From assembly GCA_963749675.1 (NCBI GenBank), contig CAVVNT010000001.1:1240001-1304000 (forward strand): a DNA stretch of 64,000 bases. The letters are read 5' to 3'. The DNA comes from Roseitranquillus sp963749675. GTDB lineage: Bacteria > Pseudomonadota > Alphaproteobacteria > Rhodobacterales > Rhodobacteraceae. Positions 9,146 through 18,028 of the stretch are shown piece after piece; position 1 is the stretch's first letter; each line of letters opens with the position of its first letter. Under the pieces are notes generated by a model, which was given only the letters and a program-made list of their open reading frames with translations, had not been told where the DNA came from and did no database searches. The translations under genes were made by a program, and so were the position numbers.

Positions 9146-9169
9146 GGGCGCCCCCGCCGCGGGGCGCCC
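9146..9169 (+). promoter_or_regulatory. mRNA stem-loop between binding protein and permease genes
   Basis: A perfect 9-bp GC stem with a 6-nt loop sits 7 bases after the binding-protein stop and ends 19 bases before the permease start. There is no U tract. In ABC operons such loops commonly protect the upstream mRNA so that more binding protein than permease is made; that role is inferred here. Confidence 0.5.
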
Positions 9170-9188
9170 TTCCCACCCGGAGGCTTGG

Positions 9189-10163
9189 ATGCTCGGATTC
9201 ATCATCAGCCGACTGATCCAGGCCATCATGGTGGTCTTCGCGATGTCGGTGATCGTGTTCGTCGGCGTCTATGCCATCGGCAACCCGATCGACGTGCTGA
9301 TCGACCCGGGCGCGACGCAGGAGATCCGCGAGAACCTGATCCGGCAGTACGGCCTCGACCAGCCGCTCTGGCGCCAGTACCTGACGTTCCTCGGCAATGT
9401 CGCGCAGGGCGACCTCGGCCGGTCGATGGTCTACAACACCTCCGTCACCGGCCTCGTCTTTTCGCGCCTGCCCGCGACGCTGGAATTGGTGCTTGTGGCG
9501 GTCACGATCGCGACCGTGGTGGGAATCCCGGCTGGGATCTATGCGGGCTACAAGCCGGACACCGTCGGCGCCAAGGCGATCATGGCGCTGTCGGTGCTGG
9601 GCTTTTCGGTCCCGACGTTCTGGATCGGCATGCTGCTGATCATGGCCTTCGCGGTCGAGCTCGGCTGGCTGCCGTCGGGCGGGCGCGGCGACATCGGCAC
9701 GTTCCTCGGCATCCGCACCTCGCTTGCCACGGCGGACGGGTGGAGCCACGTCATCATGCCCGCGGTCAACCTCTCGCTCTTCAAGATGGGCCTGCTGATC
9801 CGTCTCACCCGCGCCGGCATGGTCGAGGCGATGCAGACCGACTACGTCAAGTTCGCCCGCGCCCAGGGGTTACCGGACCGGCAGATTGTCTTCAGCCACG
9901 TGCTGCGCAACATCTCGATTCCGATCGTCACGGTCTTCGGGCTGGAGCTCGGCTCGACACTGGCCTTCGCGGTGGTGACCGAGACGGTGTTCACCTGGCC
10001 GGGCGTGGGCAAGCTGATCATCGACTCGATCCTGCAGCTCGACCGGCCGGTGATGGTCACGTACCTGATCCTGGTGGTGATCCTGTTCGTGCTGATCAAC
10101 TTCACCGTCGACGTCATTTACGCCCAGCTCGACCCGCGGGTGCGGCTCGGAGGCTCGAAGTGA
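9189..10163 (+). CDS. ABC transporter permease, DppB type
   Basis: This 324-residue inner-membrane protein begins MLGFIISRLIQ, the usual start of DppB/OppB permeases. It has about six membrane segments, an extended periplasmic loop after the first (DPGATQEIRENLIRQYGLD) and the cytoplasmic EAA-type loop (DYVKFARAQGLPDRQIVFSH) that contacts the ATPase. The frame is open far upstream, but the ATG at 9189 has GGAGG in front and matches the family start. The stop overlaps the GTG of the partner permease by 4 bp. Confidence 0.93.
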   Translation: MLGFIISRLIQAIMVVFAMSVIVFVGVYAIGNPIDVLIDPGATQEIRENLIRQYGLDQPLWRQYLTFLGNVAQGDLGRSMVYNTSVTGLVFSRLPATLELVLVAVTIATVVGIPAGIYAGYKPDTVGAKAIMALSVLGFSVPTFWIGMLLIMAFAVELGWLPSGGRGDIGTFLGIRTSLATADGWSHVIMPAVNLSLFKMGLLIRLTRAGMVEAMQTDYVKFARAQGLPDRQIVFSHVLRNISIPIVTVFGLELGSTLAFAVVTETVFTWPGVGKLIIDSILQLDRPVMVTYLILVVILFVLINFTVDVIYAQLDPRVRLGGSK

Positions 10164-11098
10164 GCGACGTCGCCACCAGCACGGGCGAGACCCTGGCCGT
10201 CCCGTCCGCCGCGCCGATCGAGACGCGGGCGACGCGGCTGCGGAACTTCTGGTCCGACTTCCGCCGATCCTGGGTGGCAGTCGGTGCGCTGGCCGTAGTC
10301 GTCCTGCTGCTGCTGCTGTCGTTCGGGGCGCCGCTGGTGGCGCCGCAGGATCCCTACGACATGGCCGCGCTCGACTGGATGGACGCCTTCCTGACCCCGG
10401 GCGAGGTCGGGACCGGCGGCTACGTTCACGTTCTTGGGACGGACAATGCCGGGCGGGACATGCTGTCGGCGATATTCTACGGGCTGCGGACCAGCTTCAC
10501 GATCGGCGTCTCGGCGGGTGTCCTGGCGCTCGCCATCGGCATCTGCGTCGGGCTGACGGCGGCCTACTTCGGCGGGCGGCTGGAGTCGCTACTGATGCGG
10601 ATCGTCGATCTGCAGCTGTCGATGCCGGCGATCCTGCTCGCGCTGGTGCTGGTGGCCTTGCTCGGGCAGGGGGTGCCTCAGATCATCCTGGCCCTGGTCG
10701 TGGCGCAGTACGCCTATTTCGCGCGCACGGCCCACGGCGCGGCGACGGTGGAGCGCAGCAAGGACTACATCGAGGCCGCGCGGTCGACGCCGCTGCCGAC
10801 GCACCGCGTGCTGTTCCGGCACCTGCTGCCGAACGTCCTGCCGCCGCTGATCGTGGTGGCGACGGTGCAGGTGGCGGCGGCCATCGCGCTGGAGGCGACG
10901 CTGTCGTTCCTGGGCGTCGGGCTGCCACTGACGGAACCGTCTCTGGGCTCGCTGATCTCGAACGGGTTCAAGTACATCCATTCCGACCGCTACTGGCTGT
11001 CGATCTATCCCGGCATTTTCCTGATGATCACGGTGGTGGCGATCAACCTGGTCGGCGATCAGGTGCGGACCGTGCTGGACCCGAGGCACAGCCGATGA
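10160..11098 (+). CDS. ABC transporter permease, DppC type
   Basis: The second permease has 312 residues. A cytoplasmic N-terminal tail of about 50 residues leads into the first membrane segment (VGALAVVVLLLLLSF), followed by the family motif HVLGTDNAGRDMLS, then five more segments and the EAA loop KDYIEAARSTPLP. It pairs with the DppB-type subunit to form the channel. A GTG start is required because it forms a GTGA overlap with the upstream stop and no suitable ATG exists. The stop overlaps the first ATPase gene in ATGA. Confidence 0.92.
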   Translation: MSDVATSTGETLAVPSAAPIETRATRLRNFWSDFRRSWVAVGALAVVVLLLLLSFGAPLVAPQDPYDMAALDWMDAFLTPGEVGTGGYVHVLGTDNAGRDMLSAIFYGLRTSFTIGVSAGVLALAIGICVGLTAAYFGGRLESLLMRIVDLQLSMPAILLALVLVALLGQGVPQIILALVVAQYAYFARTAHGAATVERSKDYIEAARSTPLPTHRVLFRHLLPNVLPPLIVVATVQVAAAIALEATLSFLGVGLPLTEPSLGSLISNGFKYIHSDRYWLSIYPGIFLMITVVAINLVGDQVRTVLDPRHSR

Positions 11099-12060
11099 GC
11101 GCGGCGCTGGATGTCCAGGGCCTGACGACGCGGTTCGACACGCGCGGTGGCAGCGTCACCGCGGTCAACGACGTGAGCTTTGCCGTCGAGCCCGGCCGGA
11201 TCATGGGCCTCGTCGGCGAGAGCGGCTCGGGCAAGTCGGTGACCGGCTTCTCGATCCTCGGGCTGATCGACGAGCCCGGGCGCATCTCCGGCGGCCGCGT
11301 GCTGGTCGAGGGCACGGACCTGCGGGCGCTTGCGCCGGACCAGCTCCGCTCGATGCGCGGGCGCAAGGTGTCGATGGTATTCCAGGACCCGATGATGACG
11401 CTGAACCCGGTGCTGCGTATCGGCGAGCAGATGGCGATGGCGGTGCGCGTCCCAGAGCGGATGCCGAAGGCGTCTGCGCTGGAGCGGGCGCGCGACGCGC
11501 TGGCGAAGGTCGGGATCCCGTCGCCGGCGGAGCGGCTGCAGGCCTACCCGCACCAGCTTTCGGGCGGAATGCGGCAGCGCGTGGCGATCGCGATCGCGCT
11601 GCTGCACCGACCGGCCGTGATCATCGCCGACGAGCCGACCACCGCGCTCGACGTCTCGATCCAGGGCCAGATCCTGGCGGAGGTCCGGCGGCTGGCGGAC
11701 GAGACCCGCACCGCGATCGTCTGGGTGACGCACGACCTCGCCGTGGTCTCGTCGCTCGCCGACGATATCTGCGTGATGTACGCGGGCCGCATCGTCGAGC
11801 GCGGCACGGCGGAGGAGGTCATCGCCCACCCGCGCCATCCCTACACGCGTGGTCTGCTCGACTCCGTTCCCGGCCTGCACGCGCCCGGCACGCACCTGCC
11901 GCAGATCCCGGGCTCGACGCCGCAGCTGGCGAACCTGCCCAGCGGCTGTCCGTTCCGGAACCGGTGCCCGAGGGCAACGGACGTCTGCACGACCGAGCCG
12001 CCGCTGGCCCGGTTCGGCGCCCATACCGCCCTCTGCCACCACCCGCTGGAGGCCGCATGA
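11095..12060 (+). CDS. ABC transporter ATP-binding protein, DppD type
   Basis: The protein has 321 residues, with Walker A GESGSGKS at 41-48, a Q-loop in VFQDPMMTLNPV, signature LSGGMRQR, Walker B IIADEPTTALD and the H-loop in VTHDLAVV. The C-terminal oligopeptide-transporter domain carries CPFRNRCPRAT, whose cysteines bind an Fe-S cluster in some characterised homologues. It powers import as a heterodimer with the next gene's product and overlaps it by 4 bp. Confidence 0.94.
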   Translation: MSAALDVQGLTTRFDTRGGSVTAVNDVSFAVEPGRIMGLVGESGSGKSVTGFSILGLIDEPGRISGGRVLVEGTDLRALAPDQLRSMRGRKVSMVFQDPMMTLNPVLRIGEQMAMAVRVPERMPKASALERARDALAKVGIPSPAERLQAYPHQLSGGMRQRVAIAIALLHRPAVIIADEPTTALDVSIQGQILAEVRRLADETRTAIVWVTHDLAVVSSLADDICVMYAGRIVERGTAEEVIAHPRHPYTRGLLDSVPGLHAPGTHLPQIPGSTPQLANLPSGCPFRNRCPRATDVCTTEPPLARFGAHTALCHHPLEAA

Positions 12061-13076
12061 CGGCGGCGCTGCTCAAGGTCGACCATGTCTCGAAGCGGTT
12101 CCCGCTGAAGGCGACGCTGGCCGAGAAGCTGATGGCGGGCCTCGGAGCGGGTCGCGCGGGAGGGGTGGTGCATGCGGTGACCGACGTCTCCTTCGAGGTC
12201 GCGAAGGGCGAGGTGCTGGGCATCGTGGGCGAGTCCGGCTGCGGCAAGTCGACGCTTGGGCGGGTAGTCTCCGGCATCTACGGAGCGACCGAGGGGACAG
12301 TCACGCTGCATGGCGAGCCCGTGGCGCGCGGCCGCGACGACCGCGTCGAAAAGCTCACGACCCGCGTGCAGATGATCCACCAGGACCCGTTCGCCAGCCT
12401 CAACCCGCGCATGAAGGTCGGCGAGACAATCTCCGAGGGACCGCGCGTTCACGGGCTGGTGCCGGCGTCGGAGGTGCGGGCGCGCACCCGTGCGCTGCTG
12501 GAGCAGGTGGGGCTGGAGGGGGCCTATGCGGACCGGCTTCCGCACCAGTTCTCGGGCGGGCAGCGGCAGCGGATCGCGATCGCCCGCGCACTTGCGATGC
12601 AGCCCGACCTGCTGGTCCTCGACGAGGCGGTGGCGTCGCTCGACGTCTCGATCCAGGCCCAGGTGCTGAACCTGTTCCTCGACCTGCGACGAGACCTCGG
12701 GCTGACCGCGCTGTTCATCAGCCACGACCTCAGCGTGGTGCGCCACGTCTGCGACCGCGTGGCGATCATGTATCTCGGCCGCGTCGTCGAGCTTGCGCCC
12801 GCCGAGGAGCTCTACGAGACGCCGAAGCATCCCTACACGCAGGCGCTTTTCGCGTCGGTCCCGACGCTCGGGACAGGTCGGCGTGCGTTCCGTCCGATCG
12901 AGGGAGAGATCCCGTCGCCGATCGACCCGCCGGCGGGCTGTGCCTTTCACCCGCGCTGTCCCTTCGCGGGGCCGCGCTGTCGCGTCGAGGTCCCGCGGCT
13001 CGGCCAGAGCGGGCCGGCGCGGGAGGTGGCCTGTCATCTCAACGGCGACGGCGTCGAGCTGAGGGACGCCGCATGA
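12057..13076 (+). CDS. ABC transporter ATP-binding protein, DppF type
   Basis: The protein has 339 residues. Walker A GESGCGKS lies at 58-65, the signature is FSGGQRQR, and Walker B reads VLDEAVASLD where DEPTSALD is usual; the catalytic Glu is kept. The C-terminal cysteine motif CAFHPRCPFAGPRC matches the oligopeptide-transporter domain. The ATGA overlap defines the start. It is the last intact gene of the importer; a decayed frame begins in its own stop codon. Confidence 0.94.
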   Translation: MTAALLKVDHVSKRFPLKATLAEKLMAGLGAGRAGGVVHAVTDVSFEVAKGEVLGIVGESGCGKSTLGRVVSGIYGATEGTVTLHGEPVARGRDDRVEKLTTRVQMIHQDPFASLNPRMKVGETISEGPRVHGLVPASEVRARTRALLEQVGLEGAYADRLPHQFSGGQRQRIAIARALAMQPDLLVLDEAVASLDVSIQAQVLNLFLDLRRDLGLTALFISHDLSVVRHVCDRVAIMYLGRVVELAPAEELYETPKHPYTQALFASVPTLGTGRRAFRPIEGEIPSPIDPPAGCAFHPRCPFAGPRCRVEVPRLGQSGPAREVACHLNGDGVELRDAA

Positions 13077-13341
13077 CAGAGCTGTCGGCCATGCCGGCGG
13101 ATCTCCTCCGCGAGCAGGCAGGCGGAGTAGCGGCGCCGGCTGGGCCGAGACGTGCGCCGACATCCAAGCTGATCTGGACGCGGGCGCACGGGCGCGGACC
13201 GAGACCGTCTGGCGGCACGGACGCTCCCGCAGCCGCGCCGAGATCCCGGCCGGCAGCGGTGCAGCGCCGAGTGAGCCGAAGGCCCATCTGACGGATCTCG
13301 GCGGCAAGTTCGGCGCAGATCAGGCGTCGGCTGGCATCTGA
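13073..13341 (+). pseudogene. Short decayed gene overlapping the importer operon, possibly an amidase remnant
   Basis: An ATG overlapping the ATPase stop opens MTELSAMPADLLREQAGG, which resembles the first helix of amidase-signature enzymes. The frame then becomes arginine-rich and poor. A second frame from about 13150 reads ADIQADLDAGARARTETVW and runs to a TGA at 13339-13341. The overlap start shows that a seventh coupled gene probably existed. The amidase identity is a guess from about 20 residues. The bases up to 13510 hold nothing else recognisable. Confidence 0.3.
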
Positions 13342-13510
13342 TCGGCCGTCGCGGCGAGGCTTCTTGGTACAGGCCCGGAGCGCACGCTTCGCGGCACTTT
13401 CTGTCCCCTGGGGTCGCGGCGAACGGTCCCGCCCGCGGGAGGGCGAGACGGCTGGACGCCGACCGCCGGGACGTTAGGGTGCGCGCCAACACCGGGGTCA
13501 GGAGAGACGC

Positions 13511-15796
13511 ATGGAAAAGTTCGGAAAGTCGCAGCCGGCCAAGCGGGTGGAGGACGTGCGGTTCCTGACGGGCGCGGGGCGGTACATGGACGATGTCGCG
13601 CCGAAGGACGCGCTGCACGCCGTGGTCGTGCGCTCGTCGGTCGCGCATGGCCGCCTCCTCGGCGTCGATGTCGAGGAGGCGGCTGCGGCGCCCGGCGTCC
13701 ACCTGGTGATGACGGCCGCGGATCTGGAGGCATGGGGGGTCGACCCCGCGATTCCCGGCGTGCCGGCGAGAAACAGCGACGGCAGCAAGGGCGCATGCCC
13801 GCTGCGGCCCGCGCTGGCGCAGGACCGGGTGCGGCATGTCGGTGAGGCCGTGGCGGTGGTTCTTGCCGAGACGCTGCAGCAGGCGCAGGACGCTGCCGAA
13901 CTGGTGATGCCCGACATCGAGGATCTCGCGGCGAAGGTCGACAACGCGCCCGGCGGCCCGACCGTGCATGAGGAGGCGCCGGAGAACGTCGCCTACGACT
14001 GGTCGCTCGGCGACGCCGAGTACACGGCGCGCGCGTTCGAGGCCGCGGCGCGCACCGTCCGGCTGGAGGTCGGCGACAACCGGGTCATCGCGACCTCGAT
14101 GGAGCCGCGCGGCGCCTATGCCGAGTGGGACGGCGAACGGTTGCATTTCTGCGTGAGCGGCCAGGGTGTCTGGGGCGACAAGTCGCTGATCGCCAAGGCC
14201 CTGGGGCTCGATCCCGAGAAGGTGCGGGTCACGACGCCCGACGTCGGTGGCGGCTTCGGCATGAAGGGCCAGCCGTACCCCGAGCACGTGTTCCTGCCCG
14301 CCGCCGCGCGGCGTCTGGGTCGCGCCGTCCGCTGGGTCGAGACGCGCACCGAGGCGATGCTGACCGACAACCAGGGGAGGGCGCTGACCAGCACCTGCGA
14401 GCTGGCCTTCGACGAGAGCAATCGGATCACGGCCTACCGTGTCGATACGCTGAGCGATCTCGGCGCCTACAACAGCCAGTTCGCGCAACTGATCCAGTCG
14501 GACCTGTTCTCGAAGGTCGCGCCCGGGGTCTACGACTTTCAGACGATCCACCTGCGGGCGCGGGGCATCTACACCAACACCTGCTGCGTCGACGCCTATC
14601 GCGGTGCCGGGCGGCCGGAGGCGATCTATGCGCTGGAGCGGACGATGGACTATGCCGCGCGGGAGCTTGGCGTGGACCCTTGGGAGCTGCGGCGGATCAA
14701 CTTCATCCCGCCCGGCTGCTTCCCCTACAAGAGCGCCACGGGCGAGACCTACGATGTCGGCGATTTCGCCCGCGTGCTGAGCCGCGTCGAGAAGGTCGCC
14801 GACAAGGCAGGCTTCGCCGCCCGGCGACAGGCGGATGCGGCGAAGGGGCGGCTGCGCGGCCTCGGGCTTTGCTACTACATCGAGTCGATCCTGGGCTCGC
14901 CCGAAGAGGATGTGAGAGTCGAGTTCGTTGAGGATGGCGCGAAAATCTATGTCGGCACCCAGTCGAACGGTCAGGGGCACGAGACGGTGTATGCCAGGTT
15001 CCTCAGCGATCAGAGCGGGATCCCGGCAGAAAAGATCGAGGTCGTCCAGGGCGACAGCGACCTGATCGCCAGGGGTGGCGGCACCGGAGGGTCGCGCAGC
15101 GTGACGACGCAGACCAATGTGACGCTGGCGGCGGTGGCGAAGATCGTCGAGGCCTATTCCGGCTACCTCGCCGAGAAGCTGGGCGGCGAGGCGTCGTTCG
15201 ACGACGACGTGTTCCGGGTGGAGGGATCGAACGAGACGCCGACGATGCTGGAGGTCGCGGCGATGGCGCGCGCCGACGGGCGCGACGACCTGCTGACCTT
15301 TGCCGCGACGGACAAGCTGCCTGGCCGGTCCTATCCGAACGGAGCGCATGTGGCCGAGGTGGTGATCGACCCCGAGACCGGGCGCGTGACGGTCGACCGC
15401 TATGCGGTAACGGACGATTTCGGCAACCTGATCAATCCGCTCCTCGCGGAGGGGCAGGTGCATGGCGGGGTCGCGCAGGGCATCGGACAGGCGCTGGCGG
15501 AGCTGGCGGTTTACGATGCGGACGGGCAACTTCTGACGGCGACGTTCATGGACTATGCGATGCCGCGGGCGGACGATGTGCCGATGATCACCTTCACGAC
15601 CGAGCCGGTGCCGTCGACGGCGAACCAGCTGGGCATGAAGGGCTGCGGCGAGGCAGGGACGGTCGGCGCGCTCGCGGCGGTGACGAACGCCGCGGTCGAT
15701 GCGCTGTGGGACCATGGGGTGCGGCAGGTCGACATGCCGCTGACGCCGCATCGGGTCTGGCAGATGCTGAACGCCACGGCGCTGGCGGCTGAGTGA
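13511..15796 (+). CDS. Molybdenum hydroxylase large subunit (form II CoxL / xanthine dehydrogenase family)
   Basis: The 761-residue protein is a molybdopterin-cytosine-dinucleotide-binding catalytic subunit. RVEDVRFLTGAGRYMDD is the family N-terminus, GGGFGMKG is a cofactor-contact motif, AYRGAGR is the active-site loop that marks form II, not the AYxCSFR of true CO dehydrogenase, and GCGEAGTVG contains the conserved catalytic Glu. Such enzymes hydroxylate heterocycles or aldehydes with water. Partner FAD and 2Fe-2S subunits are normally adjacent, but none are found in this window. AGGAGA precedes the ATG. It probably belongs to the catabolic cluster on its left and may borrow small subunits encoded elsewhere. 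Confidence 0.88.
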   Translation: MEKFGKSQPAKRVEDVRFLTGAGRYMDDVAPKDALHAVVVRSSVAHGRLLGVDVEEAAAAPGVHLVMTAADLEAWGVDPAIPGVPARNSDGSKGACPLRPALAQDRVRHVGEAVAVVLAETLQQAQDAAELVMPDIEDLAAKVDNAPGGPTVHEEAPENVAYDWSLGDAEYTARAFEAAARTVRLEVGDNRVIATSMEPRGAYAEWDGERLHFCVSGQGVWGDKSLIAKALGLDPEKVRVTTPDVGGGFGMKGQPYPEHVFLPAAARRLGRAVRWVETRTEAMLTDNQGRALTSTCELAFDESNRITAYRVDTLSDLGAYNSQFAQLIQSDLFSKVAPGVYDFQTIHLRARGIYTNTCCVDAYRGAGRPEAIYALERTMDYAARELGVDPWELRRINFIPPGCFPYKSATGETYDVGDFARVLSRVEKVADKAGFAARRQADAAKGRLRGLGLCYYIESILGSPEEDVRVEFVEDGAKIYVGTQSNGQGHETVYARFLSDQSGIPAEKIEVVQGDSDLIARGGGTGGSRSVTTQTNVTLAAVAKIVEAYSGYLAEKLGGEASFDDDVFRVEGSNETPTMLEVAAMARADGRDDLLTFAATDKLPGRSYPNGAHVAEVVIDPETGRVTVDRYAVTDDFGNLINPLLAEGQVHGGVAQGIGQALAELAVYDADGQLLTATFMDYAMPRADDVPMITFTTEPVPSTANQLGMKGCGEAGTVGALAAVTNAAVDALWDHGVRQVDMPLTPHRVWQMLNATALAAE

Positions 15797-15876
15797 TCGC
15801 ATTTAAGCCGACCTCGTAACCCGATTGAAGGCGTTGCTCCCTATATTCTGATTGCAGGTTCTGGGAGCGGTTGCGG

Positions 15877-16941
15877 ATGCGTGCGGCGACGTGGACGAAG
15901 TGGGTGTGGCGCAAGGCGCGGCGCGGGCGGACCGAGATGGTCCGCCCCGCGACGGGTCGGGGTCGCGTCGACCATGTGATCCTCCTCGACGGCACGAATT
16001 CGTCGCTGGCGGTTGGCGCGGAGACGAATGTCGGGCTGACCTACAAGTTGCTGCGCGAGATGCCGCGGGCGCACCTCTCCCTCCGCTACGAGGCGGGGGT
16101 GCAATGGAGCGACTGGCGCACGACGATGGACGTGGTGCACGGCCGCGGCATCAATCGCGCGATCCGCCGGGCCTACGGCCATCTGGCATCGCGCTATCAG
16201 CCGGGAGACCGGATCTTCCTCTTCGGATTCTCTCGCGGCGCCTATGCGGTGCGCTCACTCGCCGGTGTGATCGACCGCGTCGGTCTGGTCAGGGCCGAGC
16301 ATGCGACGGAGCGCGCGATTCGCGACGCCTACCGGCACTACGAGATCAACCCGCACGGCGCGGCGGCGCGGGCCTTCCGTGAGAGGTTCTGCCACGACGA
16401 AGTGCTCATCGAGATGATCGGCGTCTGGGATACGGTCAAGGCGCTGGGCCTGAGGCTGCCGGTTCTCTGGATGCTGACGGAGGCGCAGCACGCGTTCCAT
16501 TCCGCGCATCTGGGAAACGCCGTGCGCCACGGATATCACGCGCTGGCGCTCGACGAGACTCGAGAGGCGTTCGCGCCGGTCCTCTGGGAGAGCACGGAGG
16601 GCTGGCGCGGCGTCGAGGTCGAGCAGATGTGGTTTCGCGGCTCCCACAGTGACGTGGGCGGCCAGCTCGGCGGGGATGCACTGGCGCGACCGCTCGCGAA
16701 CCTGTCGTTGGTGTGGATGCTGGAGAAGGCCTCGAGCTGTGGACTGGCGCTGCCGGAGGGGTGGCGGACACGCTTCCAGGTCGATCCCGATGCGCCATCG
16801 GTGGGGTCGTTTCGCGGCTGGGGCAAGCTCTTCGTCGCGCGACGCCGGAGGGTCGTGGGCCACGATCCCTCCGAGTACGTGCACGCCTCGGCGCGGAACG
16901 GACGTCTGCGCGCCAGGATCGTGGGCGCCCTCTCGGCCTGA
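15877..16941 (+). CDS. DUF2235 alpha/beta-hydrolase (Tle1-like lipase fold)
   Basis: The protein has 354 residues. HVILLDGTNSS near the N-terminus and LFGFSRGAY, with nucleophile S119 in a GxSxG elbow, define DUF2235. GVWDTVKALG and WFRGSHSDVGG provide further conserved acidic and histidine residues of the triad. Several DUF2235 proteins are type VI secretion phospholipases (Tle1), but many others are stand-alone intracellular proteins. No VgrG, PAAR or immunity gene is adjacent and no signal peptide is seen, so a secretion role is not supported. The ATG was preferred over a TTG six bases earlier because GGGAGCGG precedes it. Confidence 0.85.
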   Translation: MRAATWTKWVWRKARRGRTEMVRPATGRGRVDHVILLDGTNSSLAVGAETNVGLTYKLLREMPRAHLSLRYEAGVQWSDWRTTMDVVHGRGINRAIRRAYGHLASRYQPGDRIFLFGFSRGAYAVRSLAGVIDRVGLVRAEHATERAIRDAYRHYEINPHGAAARAFRERFCHDEVLIEMIGVWDTVKALGLRLPVLWMLTEAQHAFHSAHLGNAVRHGYHALALDETREAFAPVLWESTEGWRGVEVEQMWFRGSHSDVGGQLGGDALARPLANLSLVWMLEKASSCGLALPEGWRTRFQVDPDAPSVGSFRGWGKLFVARRRRVVGHDPSEYVHASARNGRLRARIVGALSA

Positions 16942-17144
16942 CCGGGACCGCGGCATCAAGAGCTGTCGCACGACAACCGCCGCGCGCGGTCACCCGGAGT
17001 GCACCAACGCCGCTGTGTCGTTACAGCGCCGACGTCTGTGCCGGCGGAGACAGGTTGCCGAGCATGGCTGCGGCGGCCCGGCAACGTAGAAGTACCGGGA
17101 ACGGTAGACTGGTTCTTCCGGTGTGCCCCGCCCCGGACGCGACG

Positions 17145-18002
17145 TCAGGCGACCTTTTCAAGCGGAACCGCCGGAGCGAGGCCGAGGGCGTGCACCACGT
17201 CGCGGGTGAGCGTCGGCTTGTTCAGCGTGTAGAAGTGCAGGTGCTCGGCGCCGCCGGCGGTCAGGTCCGAGCACAGCTCGGTGCAGAACGCGGTGGAGAG
17301 GTCGTCGGCACGGCCGTCACGTTCCGCCCGCTCGAACGCCTCCGGCATCCAGGGCGGGATGAAGGCACCGCACTTCTTCGCGAAGCGCGCGCAGCCCGCC
17401 CAGTCCGTGATCGGCAGGACACCGGGCAGGATCGGGATGCCGATGCCCGCAGCGACGCAGCGCTCGCGGAACCGGAAGAATGTCTCTGCCTCGAAGAAGA
17501 ACTGCGTGATGGCCGAAGTCGCGCCCGCATCTACCTTTCGCTTGAGCCAGTCGATGTCGGCGCCATCGTGCGCCGCCTCCGGGTGCGGGTCGGGGTAGGC
17601 GCCGACCCGGATGTCGAAGTCGCCTGTCGCGGCGAGGGCCGCGACCAGCTCGCAGCTGTCGGCGAAGCCGTCGGGGTTCGGCACGAAGGGGCCGCCGCCG
17701 GGCGTGTCGCCGCGCAGTGCCACGATCTCTCGCACGCCCGCCTCGGCGTAGCGTCGGGCGATCGCCAGCGTCTCCTCACGCGTGGCGTCGACACAGGTGA
17801 GATGGGCCGCCACGTTGAGGCCGTAGTTCTTGCCGATCGTTTCGACCGCGTCGTGCGTCTCGGACCGGGTCGTGCCGCCGGCGCCGTAGGTCACCGACAC
17901 GAAGGATGGCTCGAGCGGCGCAAGGGCGCGGATCGTGTCCCACAGCCGGAAGGAAGCCTGGATCGACTTCGGCGGGAAGAACTCGAACGAGGTGGTGGTC
18001 AT
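17145..18002 (-). CDS. metF: 5,10-methylenetetrahydrofolate reductase
   Basis: The 285-residue flavoprotein has the MTHFR barrel. SFEFFPPK at the start holds the catalytic Glu, VSVTYGAGG and LRGDTP line the FAD site, and ITQFFFEAETF and GVLPI close the fold. It makes 5-methyltetrahydrofolate for methionine synthesis. The gene diverges from the LysR gene across 87 bp that contain a palindrome, so regulation by MetR is likely. The 203 bases beyond its stop, up to the DUF2235 gene, contain nothing I can identify. Confidence 0.95.
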   Translation of the reverse strand: MTTTSFEFFPPKSIQASFRLWDTIRALAPLEPSFVSVTYGAGGTTRSETHDAVETIGKNYGLNVAAHLTCVDATREETLAIARRYAEAGVREIVALRGDTPGGGPFVPNPDGFADSCELVAALAATGDFDIRVGAYPDPHPEAAHDGADIDWLKRKVDAGATSAITQFFFEAETFFRFRERCVAAGIGIPILPGVLPITDWAGCARFAKKCGAFIPPWMPEAFERAERDGRADDLSTAFCTELCSDLTAGGAEHLHFYTLNKPTLTRDVVHALGLAPAVPLEKVA

Positions 18003-18028
18003 CGGAGGGAACCCTTTCAGTTGATCCC

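Noticed and set aside
13034..15802. A 922-codon open frame on the minus strand
   Set aside because: It is antisense to the molybdenum hydroxylase gene, is rich in Arg, His and Asp, and shows no domain. High GC content keeps such shadow frames open.
15877..16941. DUF2235 gene as a type VI secretion effector
   Set aside because: No T6SS, VgrG, PAAR, adaptor or immunity gene is nearby, so only the enzyme fold is supported.
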